NCBI RefSeq assembly: GCF_030864005.1
Contig: NZ_CP132976.1
Coordinates: 4,464,001 to 4,528,000, forward strand
Reading direction: 5' to 3'
Origin: Achromobacter seleniivolatilans
GTDB lineage: Bacteria > Pseudomonadota > Gammaproteobacteria > Burkholderiales > Burkholderiaceae_B
Length of the DNA: 64,000 bases
Positions 10,555-18,516 of the stretch are shown here, one piece after another. A model generated the notes under the pieces. It was not told where the DNA came from and did no database searches. It saw nothing but the letters and a program-made list of their open reading frames with translations. Within the stretch, counting starts at the first letter, position 1. Each line of letters starts with the position of its first letter. The translations under genes and the position numbers were made by a program.

Positions 10555-11910
10555 TCAGATGGCCGCGTAGGGACGCGAGTACGCCCCCCGCAGAAAACGG
10601 TCGGCCGAAAATGGTTTCAGATCGGTACTGGGTTGGGCGCCGCGGGCCAGCGCGGAAAGCGTGCTGCCCACAGCAGGCCCCAGCCCAAAACCATGACCGG
10701 AGAAGCCCGTGGCGATGATCAGACCTGACGCGGGCCACGAAGCATCAATAACCGGCAGCGCATCCGGCATGACGTCGATATTCCCGGCCCAGGACTTCAC
10801 GATTTCCACCGGCGGCATCTCCGCAAACAGCGACGTGAAACGTTTGAGGTTCTCTTGCACGCGACGCGCATTAGGCGCGATATCGGGGTCGCGGGGCTTG
10901 ATGGCCCAATCGGACTTCGGCACCGACAAGCGGGTGTACAGGTCGCTGACAAAGGGTTTTCCCAGCCGGAACGAAAAGCCCTTGTGATTACGCACCACTT
11001 CGCGCAGGAAGTAGCGCGATGCGCGCAGGGAGTCCAGCGTCAGGTCGATGTCTGTGCCCGCGTCGGTAGCGATGATGCAGGAACCGTCGGGACGCTGGCG
11101 CAAGCCCAACCCATACCCGACAAAGCAAGGCAGATCCATGGCCGGCAAGGGTTGGGTCAGCGACACCGTGCTCCGCACGACCTTCTGCGGCAACTGCACG
11201 TCCAGCCCTTGCAACAGGCGATACGTTTGCTCGCCAGCTGCGCAGATAACAATAGGCGCGCGCACCGGGCCGTGCTCGGTCTGCACGCCGCACACGCTGC
11301 CGCCCGCCGTTTCCAGCGCACTGACGCCGCAGTCTTCCAGCACGATCGCACCAGCGTTGATCGCCGCCCGGGCGAACGCCAAAGTCGCCAGCGTGGGTTC
11401 AGCCTGTCCGTCCGCTTCGGCGATGATGGCGCCTTCGGTGCGCAGAGATATCCGGGGAAACCGCGCCGCCACGTCATCCGGGCTCAACATTCGCGTCTGG
11501 CTCACCATGCCGCCGGCGGCGTTCAGCCAGGCTTGATAGGAGCGGCGCTCGTCCTCGTCCGCGCATAGGAACAGGCAGCCGCTGCGGGTCCAGCCAGTCT
11601 CGTGGCCCAACTCTGCGCGCAAGTCCGGCCACAACGACAACGCCTGGGCGGCCAAAGGAAGTTCAGCCGGGTCTCGGTACAGCGAGCGGACAAACCCCCA
11701 ATTCCGTCCAGACTGCTGCGACGCGATCCGGTTCTTTTCCAACAGCACCACTTTCAGATTGGCACGCGCCAGATACCAGGCTGCGCTGCATCCCATGATG
11801 CCGCCGCCAATGATGATGACGTCGGCCGTGGCGGGCAGCGGCTCGGTCCGATCCATCAGACGCGACACCGCATCCGATGGCGCGTGACGCAACAGACTAA
11901 TCGGCGGCAT
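10555..11910 (-). CDS. FAD-dependent oxidoreductase, DAO family
   Basis: This 451-residue protein has a Rossmann FAD motif GGGIMG at residues 35-40 after a short N-terminal extension. The family fingerprint QSGRNWGFVRS follows, as in PuuB-like and other D-amino-acid-oxidase-fold enzymes, and the C-terminal ATGFSGHGFGLGP closes the flavin site. It should oxidise a C-N bond of an amine or amino acid to an imine, passing electrons to oxygen or a quinone. The start overlaps the RidA gene by 14 bp, so the imine maker and the imine deaminase are closely coupled. The aldehyde dehydrogenase gene follows after 14 bp. Confidence 0.88.
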   Translation of the reverse strand: MPPISLLRHAPSDAVSRLMDRTEPLPATADVIIIGGGIMGCSAAWYLARANLKVVLLEKNRIASQQSGRNWGFVRSLYRDPAELPLAAQALSLWPDLRAELGHETGWTRSGCLFLCADEDERRSYQAWLNAAGGMVSQTRMLSPDDVAARFPRISLRTEGAIIAEADGQAEPTLATLAFARAAINAGAIVLEDCGVSALETAGGSVCGVQTEHGPVRAPIVICAAGEQTYRLLQGLDVQLPQKVVRSTVSLTQPLPAMDLPCFVGYGLGLRQRPDGSCIIATDAGTDIDLTLDSLRASRYFLREVVRNHKGFSFRLGKPFVSDLYTRLSVPKSDWAIKPRDPDIAPNARRVQENLKRFTSLFAEMPPVEIVKSWAGNIDVMPDALPVIDASWPASGLIIATGFSGHGFGLGPAVGSTLSALARGAQPSTDLKPFSADRFLRGAYSRPYAAI

Positions 11911-12310
11911 CGACTATTGCGTCCATATCGATCTCGACCCGGATGGCGGGATCGAACAGGCCGGCCTGCACGGTGGTGCACGCAGGGTCCACGCCGCGAA
12001 ACACCTCGGCATACACATCCATGACGGCGTCATAGTCTTCGGGGCGGGCAATGTAGATGCGCACGCGCACCACGTCACGCAACGACGCGCCCGCTTGTGC
12101 AAACGCCGTGGCGGCATTGCGGAAGATCTGCTCGGTCTGCGCCTGGGCGCCATCGGCCAGGATGTCCGCCACATAGTCGTAGCCAGTCGTGCCAGACAGA
12201 CGAACATGGCCGTTTAACGCGACGGCGCGCGCATAGCTGTAAGTACGTTCATACTCGCTGCCCGAGTAGATGGCTTGCCGGCCGGAGCGCTGACGTGTGA
12301 TGTCGTTCAT
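11897..12310 (-). CDS. RidA/YjgF-family enamine/imine deaminase
   Basis: This ~137-residue protein belongs to the RidA family, whose members hydrolyse reactive enamines and imines to keto acids and ammonia. The family core is seen in the VRLSGTTGYDY and FRNAATAFAQAGASLRDVVRVRIYI regions and the C-terminal RVEIDMDAIV. An Arg that could bind the carboxylate is present in the VRVRIYI stretch. ATG at 12310, with an AGGA 11 nt upstream, is preferred over TTG at 12343. It is the first gene of a four-gene minus-strand operon containing a FAD oxidoreductase. RidA proteins commonly pair with such imine-producing oxidases. Confidence 0.88.
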   Translation of the reverse strand: MNDITRQRSGRQAIYSGSEYERTYSYARAVALNGHVRLSGTTGYDYVADILADGAQAQTEQIFRNAATAFAQAGASLRDVVRVRIYIARPEDYDAVMDVYAEVFRGVDPACTTVQAGLFDPAIRVEIDMDAIVDAAD

Positions 12311-12630
12311 GTCGGTTTTGATCCTGGAGAGCTTCGTTGGCAAGCAGGATCGCGCAACTGGGCCGCGCCGTCGATTTCAAAAAATCGAGGGCTGAGTGCA
12401 ATTAATAGAACGACGGGTGCGGCAGGCGATGCCGGCGGGTCATGGTTTTCCCGTAGCGCTGCCCCCTTCAGCCAGGGGGAGCCGGACCCGGTGCAGATTA
12501 TTGCGGTTTCGATTCGATTTATTCGACTCGACAGTGCCAGAGGCGTTGGGATTCAATCGGTTCATTCCGGGAGCACCCCGGCGCCGCGGCAACAGACCGG
12601 CGGCTTTCCAGATGACAGGGGAACCATAGA
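12311..12630. promoter_or_regulatory. Divergent control region of the oxidoreductase/ABC cluster
   Basis: This 320-bp spacer serves two divergent operons. It holds a perfect dyad TCGATTT-N4-AAATCGA at 12371-12388 and another copy of TCGATTT at 12514-12520, inside an AT-rich patch (about 12495-12525). An AGGGGA SD sequence lies just before the plus-strand gene at 12631. The likely regulator is the LysR protein at 17404-18300. Confidence 0.55.
12371..12388. repeat. Perfect 7-bp inverted repeat, operator candidate
   Basis: TCGATTT and AAATCGA are separated by 4 bp, 60 bp upstream of the RidA start. The same heptamer recurs 143 bp away at 12514. No T tract follows, so an operator is more likely than a terminator. 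Confidence 0.5.
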
Positions 12631-13764
12631 ATGCAGGTGGATTTTGCAATTGTCGGCGGCGGGATTTCAGGCGCGGCGGCCGCTTACTTTCTTTCTCAAG
12701 CCGGAAAGGTCGTGTTGATCGAACAGGAACCGCACTTTGGATTCCATAGTTCGGGACGCACGGCCGGCCAGTTCACGGTGGGTATTTCTGCCGACCAGAT
12801 GCGAGCAATGGCGGCGGCCAGCCGTGAGTTCTTCCAGGCGCCCCCGGAAGGATTTTCCGAACTGCCACTGATCGAACAGCGCGGCAGCCTTACGCTGGGC
12901 CGCCATAGCCAGAAGGGCGTGCTGGACAAGCTGCATGAACGCATCGGACAAGCCGGCGGCACCGCAGAATGGGTGGACCGCGCGCAAGCCATGGCGTTGT
13001 TTCCCGCGCTGCTCGCCGACAAGTTCGATCTGGGCGTCCATGAGACGGATGCTCAGGACATTGACGTAAACACCTTGCTGCAAGCCTATTTGAAAGGCGC
13101 CAAGCGCAACGGCGCCGTCCTGGCGGTAAATACGCAGGTGCAAGACATTGAGCGGCATGAAGGCGCGTGGCGCATCCGCACGCGGGATGAAGACTACACG
13201 GCCCGCGTGCTGATCAACGCTTCCGGCGGCTGGGCCGACACCGTTGCGCGCATGGCGGGCGTGCCGCCCATTGGCATCACGCCGTACAAGCGCACCGCCT
13301 TTACCTTCCCCTTGCTGCCCGGCTCGGAAGGCGCGCGCTGGCCACACGTGTGCAATGCAGACTACCAATGGTATGTGAAGCCGGAGCACGGCTGCTTCAT
13401 GGGATCTCCCGCCGACGCGCAGCCTGTTACGCCCGGCGAAGTCTATCCCGATGAGCTGGACGTAGCGCAAGGCATCTACAACATCGAACAGGAAACGACG
13501 CTGCGCGTGCCGCGCCCGATCAGCACCTGGGCGGGCGTGCGCAGCTACGTGCGCGACCGCAACCCGGTCTGCGGCGCGGGCGCAGGCCATCCCGGTTTCA
13601 TCTGGTATGCAGCGCTGGGCGGCTGCGGCGTGCTGACCTCGCCCGCCATGGGTCAGGCCGTGGCAGCGCTGGCGCAGGGCCTGCCGCTACCCGATGCGTT
13701 GCAAGCACGCGGCTTGACGCCCGCCGCGCTGGCACCCGATCGCGACACGCTCAAATCCGCCTGA
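12631..13764 (+). CDS. FAD-dependent D-amino-acid dehydrogenase-like protein (DauA-like)
   Basis: This 377-residue DAO-fold flavoprotein has the FAD motif GGGISG at residues 9-14 and a family fingerprint HSSGRTAGQF. The C-terminal GFIWYAALGGCGVLTSPA region closes the flavin site. The pattern resembles the D-arginine dehydrogenase (DauA) branch, which oxidises D-amino acids to imino acids without making hydrogen peroxide. The branch call is by eye. It starts the plus-strand operon and is followed by the binding protein after 52 bp. Together with the second DAO-family enzyme at 10555-11910, the cluster has two imine-forming oxidoreductases and one RidA. Confidence 0.85.
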   Translation: MQVDFAIVGGGISGAAAAYFLSQAGKVVLIEQEPHFGFHSSGRTAGQFTVGISADQMRAMAAASREFFQAPPEGFSELPLIEQRGSLTLGRHSQKGVLDKLHERIGQAGGTAEWVDRAQAMALFPALLADKFDLGVHETDAQDIDVNTLLQAYLKGAKRNGAVLAVNTQVQDIERHEGAWRIRTRDEDYTARVLINASGGWADTVARMAGVPPIGITPYKRTAFTFPLLPGSEGARWPHVCNADYQWYVKPEHGCFMGSPADAQPVTPGEVYPDELDVAQGIYNIEQETTLRVPRPISTWAGVRSYVRDRNPVCGAGAGHPGFIWYAALGGCGVLTSPAMGQAVAALAQGLPLPDALQARGLTPAALAPDRDTLKSA

Positions 13765-13816
13765 CTCCAGCATCAACCACCAAGCATACAAACCACAAAA
13801 CGGGGAAACGGAAGCC

Positions 13817-15463
13817 ATGATCCACCATAAGCTTTCCAAACGCGATTTCCTGAAATTGTCGGCCAGCGCCGGCACGCTGTTGGCGGCGCCTGCCTGGGCG
13901 CAACAGGGGGCATCGGCGCCACCCGCCGCGCCGCGCGGTCAGGTCGTTGCCGGCATCTCGCAGGAACCCACGGTATTCAATCCGCTGATGCCGGGCAGCG
14001 AAGTCGACCAGGGGGTCTGGTGGCAACTGTTCAGCACCCTGTGGTTCATCGATGCCCAAGGCAATACCGTGGCCGACCTGGCGCGCGAGGTGCCGTCAGT
14101 GGCCAATGGCGGACTGTCGGCCGATGGGCTGGTCTGGAAGGTAAAGCTGAAACCCGGCGTCACCTGGCACGACGGCAAGCCGTTCACCGCCCGCGACGTC
14201 AAATACACGCTGGATCTGATCAACAACCCGGCATTCCGCGCACGCAACCGCGTTGGACACTCGCTGGTGCGCGACATCACCGTCGTGGCCGATGACGAGA
14301 TCCACTGGCGCATGGAAAGCAGCTTCACGCCCTACATGTCGGTGCTGTCGCAGACCTTCATGGTGCCCGAGCACATTCTGGGCGCGGCGGCCGACCCCAA
14401 TACCGCGCCCTATAACCAGGCCCCGGTTGGAACCGGCCCCTTCCGTTGGGGCGCCCGCCGCGCAGGCGACCACATCCAGCTGGATCGCAACCCGGCATAC
14501 CACGGCCAGGGCCCCTACCTGCTGCGCGTCATCTTCAAGTACATCCCTGATCAGACGATGCTGTACACGCAGTTCCGCAGCGGCCAGATCGACTACCTGG
14601 GGCTGTCAGGCATCCAGCCCAGCTTTGAGCAAGAAGCTGCCAAACTGCGTGGCGTGCGCATCATGCCGGTGCCCACTCCATTTATCGAACACGTGGCGCT
14701 GAATCTGGGTTTTGGCCCCTTTGCGGACAAGTCAGTGCGCGAAGCCCTGTATCTGGGCATGAACAAAGAGGCCCGCATCCAGGCCATTTATCAAGGCCGG
14801 CCTTTGCCGACGGAATCGTATGTTCCCAAGGGTCACTGGGCGTACAACGACGCCTTGCCCGCGCATCGCCACGACCCCAAAGCGGCGCGCGCCCTGCTGG
14901 ATGCGGCCGGTTGGGTTCCGGGCAGCGATGGCATCCGCGTGAAGAACGGCCAGCGTTTGGCATTCAGCAATTCCACGACGGCGGGCGCTCAGGCGCGCGA
15001 ACAGTCCCAGCAATTGCTGATGCAGGACTGGCGTCAGATCGGCGTGGAAATGACGATTGAAAACATGCCTGCCGCCGTGATCTGGGGCAACTTCTGGCAA
15101 AAATCGCAATACCAGTCGGTCATGGTGGCGTCCAACTTTCTTCAAGGCAGCGACCCCGATGTGACGGCGCGTTTCTCTAGCGCATCCATACCTGCAAAAG
15201 GCGGCAGCGGGCTCAATACCTACCAGTACCAAAACCCTGAGATGGACCAGCTGCTGGCGCAGGGCACGCGTGAATTCAACTTGGACGAACGCAAACGCAT
15301 CTATCACCGTATCCAGGAAATCGTCCGCGGCGACCTGGTGCTCTTGCCGGTGTCTCAGACCGTCATCATTGAAGCCGTCAAGGAAAAGCTTGTCGGTTAT
15401 GAGAACAACATCAACAGCTCGTCCAACTGCTGGAACATGCGCAGTTGGTACTGGGCAGGATGA
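13817..15463 (+). CDS. Periplasmic substrate-binding protein, family 5 (peptide/opine class)
   Basis: This 548-residue solute-binding protein of the DppA/OppA class captures peptides, opines or similar compounds in the periplasm. The N-terminal signal has the Tat-like motif SKRDFLK (residues 7-13), a hydrophobic run, and a likely cleavage site AWA|Q after residue 28. Lys-Arg instead of Arg-Arg is a known weaker Tat variant, so export may be by Tat or Sec. The body shows the family pattern GTGPFRW and LDRNPAYHG. It is followed directly by two permease genes; the ATPase lies in the divergent operon. Confidence 0.93.
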   Translation: MIHHKLSKRDFLKLSASAGTLLAAPAWAQQGASAPPAAPRGQVVAGISQEPTVFNPLMPGSEVDQGVWWQLFSTLWFIDAQGNTVADLAREVPSVANGGLSADGLVWKVKLKPGVTWHDGKPFTARDVKYTLDLINNPAFRARNRVGHSLVRDITVVADDEIHWRMESSFTPYMSVLSQTFMVPEHILGAAADPNTAPYNQAPVGTGPFRWGARRAGDHIQLDRNPAYHGQGPYLLRVIFKYIPDQTMLYTQFRSGQIDYLGLSGIQPSFEQEAAKLRGVRIMPVPTPFIEHVALNLGFGPFADKSVREALYLGMNKEARIQAIYQGRPLPTESYVPKGHWAYNDALPAHRHDPKAARALLDAAGWVPGSDGIRVKNGQRLAFSNSTTAGAQAREQSQQLLMQDWRQIGVEMTIENMPAAVIWGNFWQKSQYQSVMVASNFLQGSDPDVTARFSSASIPAKGGSGLNTYQYQNPEMDQLLAQGTREFNLDERKRIYHRIQEIVRGDLVLLPVSQTVIIEAVKEKLVGYENNINSSSNCWNMRSWYWAG

Positions 15464-15480
15464 CGGGGCGGAGCAATCAG

Positions 15481-16431
15481 ATGACCCAGTATCTGCTCAA
15501 GCGCGGCGGCCAGTCTCTGGTGCTGTTGCTGCTGGTTTCGCTAATTGGATTCGGCATCCTCTATCTGTCGCCGGGCGGTCCGCTGTCTCAGCTGGCGCAG
15601 TCGTCGAACATGGCGCAAGAGGATATCGACCGCCTGACCCGCAGCATGGGCCTGGACCGGCCCTTTCTGATCCAGTACGCGGATTGGCTGCTGCGTATGG
15701 TGCGCGGCGACTGGGGCGCGTCGTACCGCGACGGGATCGGCGTGCTGGCCACGATTGGATCGCACATAGGCGCGACGCTTTCGCTGATGGCGGTATCCAC
15801 CGTGATCGCCGCGCTGTTGGGCGGCGTGATCGGCATCTGGGGCGCCGTGCGCCGCCATTCGCTGATGGATGCGCTGTCGTCGGTGGGCGCCATGATTGCG
15901 CTGTCCATTCCGACATTCTGGTTCGGGCTGATGGCGATCTACCTGTTCTCGATCAAACTGGGCTGGCTGCCGGCGGGAAATCAGCAGACCTTTGGCGATG
16001 GCTCGTTTCTGGATCTGGCGCATCACATGATCGCGCCGGTCATGGTGCTGGCGCTTGTCGAGACTGCCGTGTGGGCCCGCTTCATGCGGTCATCCATGAT
16101 CGAGACTCTGGAGCAGGACTACATCCGCACCGCGCGCGCCAAAGGCGTGGGCGGCCGGGCGATCATCGTGTCGCACGCGCTGCGCAATGCGCTGCTGCCG
16201 ATGATCACACTCGTGGGTTTGCAGTTTCCCACCTTGCTGGGCGGCGCGCTGATCACCGAAACTGTTTTCAGCTGGCCTGGCATGGGGCGGCTGTTCTTCG
16301 ATTCACTGGAATACCGTGACTACCCCGTAGTGATGGGCATTCTGATGCTGTCCGCCATCATGGTGATGCTGGGCTCTCTGCTGGCTGATGTGCTGTATGC
16401 CATCGCCGACCCTCGTATTCGGATGGACTGA
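15481..16431 (+). CDS. ABC transporter permease, DppB type
   Basis: This ~316-residue inner-membrane permease has six predicted membrane segments. The EAA coupling loop (RTARAKGVGGRAIIVSHALRNALLPM) contacts the ATPase. ATG at 15481 has a GGAG 7 nt upstream and gives the normal N-terminus MTQYLLKRGGQS. An alternative ATG at 15460 overlaps the stop of the preceding gene and would add seven residues. It pairs with the next gene to form the channel. Confidence 0.92.
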   Translation: MTQYLLKRGGQSLVLLLLVSLIGFGILYLSPGGPLSQLAQSSNMAQEDIDRLTRSMGLDRPFLIQYADWLLRMVRGDWGASYRDGIGVLATIGSHIGATLSLMAVSTVIAALLGGVIGIWGAVRRHSLMDALSSVGAMIALSIPTFWFGLMAIYLFSIKLGWLPAGNQQTFGDGSFLDLAHHMIAPVMVLALVETAVWARFMRSSMIETLEQDYIRTARAKGVGGRAIIVSHALRNALLPMITLVGLQFPTLLGGALITETVFSWPGMGRLFFDSLEYRDYPVVMGILMLSAIMVMLGSLLADVLYAIADPRIRMD

Positions 16432-16433
16432 GC

Positions 16434-17330
16434 ATGATGAAAGCCTCTGGAATCTCAGACCCGGCCGCAGCTTCGCTCCCGCTCTACCCGCCCGGTCCGA
16501 TACGTGCCGGCTGGCAGCGCATGACGCGCAACAGGCTCGCGCTGGCGGGCGTCCTCACCATCGCGTTTATGGTGGTCATGTGCTTTGCTGGCCCGTTGGT
16601 CTTGCGCGTGGACGCCAGCTATATCGACGTGCTGAACCGCTTTGCCCCGCCGCTATCTGCCGGGCATGTGCTGGGCACCGACGAACTGGGCCGCGACGTG
16701 CTGGCACGCCTGATGGCGGGCGGACGGATCTCGCTCACGATCGGATTCGCAGCGATGCTGATCTCGGTGCTGATCGGCACCATCGTGGGGATGATCGCCG
16801 GTTACCGGCGCGGATTCGTGGGCGCACTGCTGATGCGCTTCGTTGATGCGATGCTGGCATTTCCCACCATCTTCCTGATCCTGGCCCTGGCCTTGCTGGT
16901 CAAGCCAGGCATTGTGTCCACGACCATCCTGATTTCGGCCACGTGCTGGATGGAAGTGGCGCGTCTGGTGGAAGGCCAGTACCGGTCGCTGCGCAACACC
17001 GAGTACGCCGCCGCCGCGCGTACGGCTGGCGCGTCGGGACTGCGCATCATGATCGTGGAATTGCTGCCCAATGCCATGGGCCCCATCATCATCGTGGCCA
17101 CCCTGAACGTGGCGCGCGCGATCCTGCTGGAGTCCTACGTCAGCTACCTGGGCTATGGCATACAGCCGCCGGTTGCCAGCCTGGGCAACATGCTGAACAA
17201 CGCGCAGATCTATCTGACGTCCGCGCCGTGGCTGGCCATCGTGCCGGGTGTGGCGATCGCGCTAACCGTTACCAGCGTGAACTTCATCGGCGAGGGCCTG
17301 CGCAATATACTCGAGCCGCGCAGCCAGTGA
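16434..17330 (+). CDS. ABC transporter permease, DppC type
   Basis: This 298-residue permease begins 2 bp after the previous stop. The family hallmark HVLGTDELGRDVLARLMAGGRISL is present after the first membrane segment, and the EAA loop reads YAAAARTAGASGLRIM. It forms the second half of the transport channel with the DppB-type partner. The LysR regulator follows 73 bp downstream, probably in the same transcript. Confidence 0.92.
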   Translation: MMKASGISDPAAASLPLYPPGPIRAGWQRMTRNRLALAGVLTIAFMVVMCFAGPLVLRVDASYIDVLNRFAPPLSAGHVLGTDELGRDVLARLMAGGRISLTIGFAAMLISVLIGTIVGMIAGYRRGFVGALLMRFVDAMLAFPTIFLILALALLVKPGIVSTTILISATCWMEVARLVEGQYRSLRNTEYAAAARTAGASGLRIMIVELLPNAMGPIIIVATLNVARAILLESYVSYLGYGIQPPVASLGNMLNNAQIYLTSAPWLAIVPGVAIALTVTSVNFIGEGLRNILEPRSQ

Positions 17331-17403
17331 ATCGACCCGCCGGCGCGTCAGCCGGTCCCCTTGATCCGAGCCGAGTCTAATCACCCAAGCCCTGGAGAAC
17401 GGG

Positions 17404-18300
17404 ATGCAACGACGCCTGCCCTCGCTGAACGCGCTACGCTGCTTTGAAGTCGTGGCGGCCCACACCAGCGTCAAAAAGGCCGCCCAGATTCTGAACGTCA
17501 GCGAAAGCGCGGTTAGCCGTCAGGTCCGCATCCTGGAAGAGCAACTGGGCCTGACCTTGTTCCTGCGGACGCACAGCGGTCTGGAAATCACCGAAGCCGG
17601 GCGCAAGCTGGCCACGACAGTCAAGGAAGCGTTCGACCACATCGCCAACGCCCTGGACCCCACCCACACCGACCAGGACATCGTCACGCTGCGCGTGATC
17701 CCGACGTTTGCACTGCGCTGGCTGTTTCCCCGGTTGCGGCGTTTCCACGAGCAGTACCCGATGATCAAGGTCGTGGTCCGCACGCGGTTAAACGACATGA
17801 CGGCCGACGAGACCGACTCCGACCTGGGCATCCGCTACGCGCTGGGCAATTTTTCACACGAAGACGCGACCGAACTCTACGCCGAATGGATCGTACCGGT
17901 CTGCGCGCCTGGCCACATTGACGTGACCGACCCCGAACGCGCCCTGCGCCAGGCCACGCTGCTGCACCCGCTGCCTGACCACCAGGACTGGATCACATGG
18001 TCCGAAAAAACCGGCATCGAACTCTACACCCGCGGGGGACTGGATTTTGATGCGCTGGACATGGCGTTGAGCGCTGCCGAGGCAGGGCTGGGCGTGGCCA
18101 TCGCCGACGTCGTGTTGGCCGACCAGGCCATTCAGGATGGCCGGGTAATAGTGCCCTTGCGCAAGGCCGTGCCGACCGGGGTGTCGTACTACCTGGTGCG
18201 GCGGCCAGCGCTGCGCCACCGCCGGCAAGTGAAACTGGTGGAAGACTGGATAGTCAGTGAACTGGTGGAATCCAAGGCCATCATCGCGTCCTACGCTTGA
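17404..18300 (+). CDS. LysR-family regulator, GcvA-like
   Basis: This 298-residue LysR protein has an N-terminal winged helix-turn-helix (VKKAAQILNVSESAVSRQVRILEEQLG) and a C-terminal effector-binding domain. The start LPSLNALRCFEVVAAH and the helix pattern are typical of the GcvA/AmpR subgroup. As the last gene of the transport operon it is the natural regulator of the divergent cluster and probably responds to its substrate. The target is likely the 12311-12630 spacer, although the gene itself is not adjacent to it. Confidence 0.88.
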   Translation: MQRRLPSLNALRCFEVVAAHTSVKKAAQILNVSESAVSRQVRILEEQLGLTLFLRTHSGLEITEAGRKLATTVKEAFDHIANALDPTHTDQDIVTLRVIPTFALRWLFPRLRRFHEQYPMIKVVVRTRLNDMTADETDSDLGIRYALGNFSHEDATELYAEWIVPVCAPGHIDVTDPERALRQATLLHPLPDHQDWITWSEKTGIELYTRGGLDFDALDMALSAAEAGLGVAIADVVLADQAIQDGRVIVPLRKAVPTGVSYYLVRRPALRHRRQVKLVEDWIVSELVESKAIIASYA

Positions 18301-18516
18301 CGCCGCCGGCCCGCAAAAGCGGCCGAAGAATGCGCTGCACATGCAAAAACATGTATTGATGCGACAACATTCGCAAGAATCATGATTTTTATGCTAACGC
18401 GTTAAATATTGGGGCAGGTGAGACGTAAAGCCGTATATCCCTCTGTCTTTTTGCGGGCTGACCCACGCTGCGCGACTCGCGCATGTTGCGTTTGGCGCCA
18501 AGCCCCGCCACATCCA

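Noticed and set aside
18409..18516. Longer start for the PAS-GGDEF-EAL protein
   Set aside because: The added residues are Arg/Cys-rich without domain character; the PAS domain starts after 18517.
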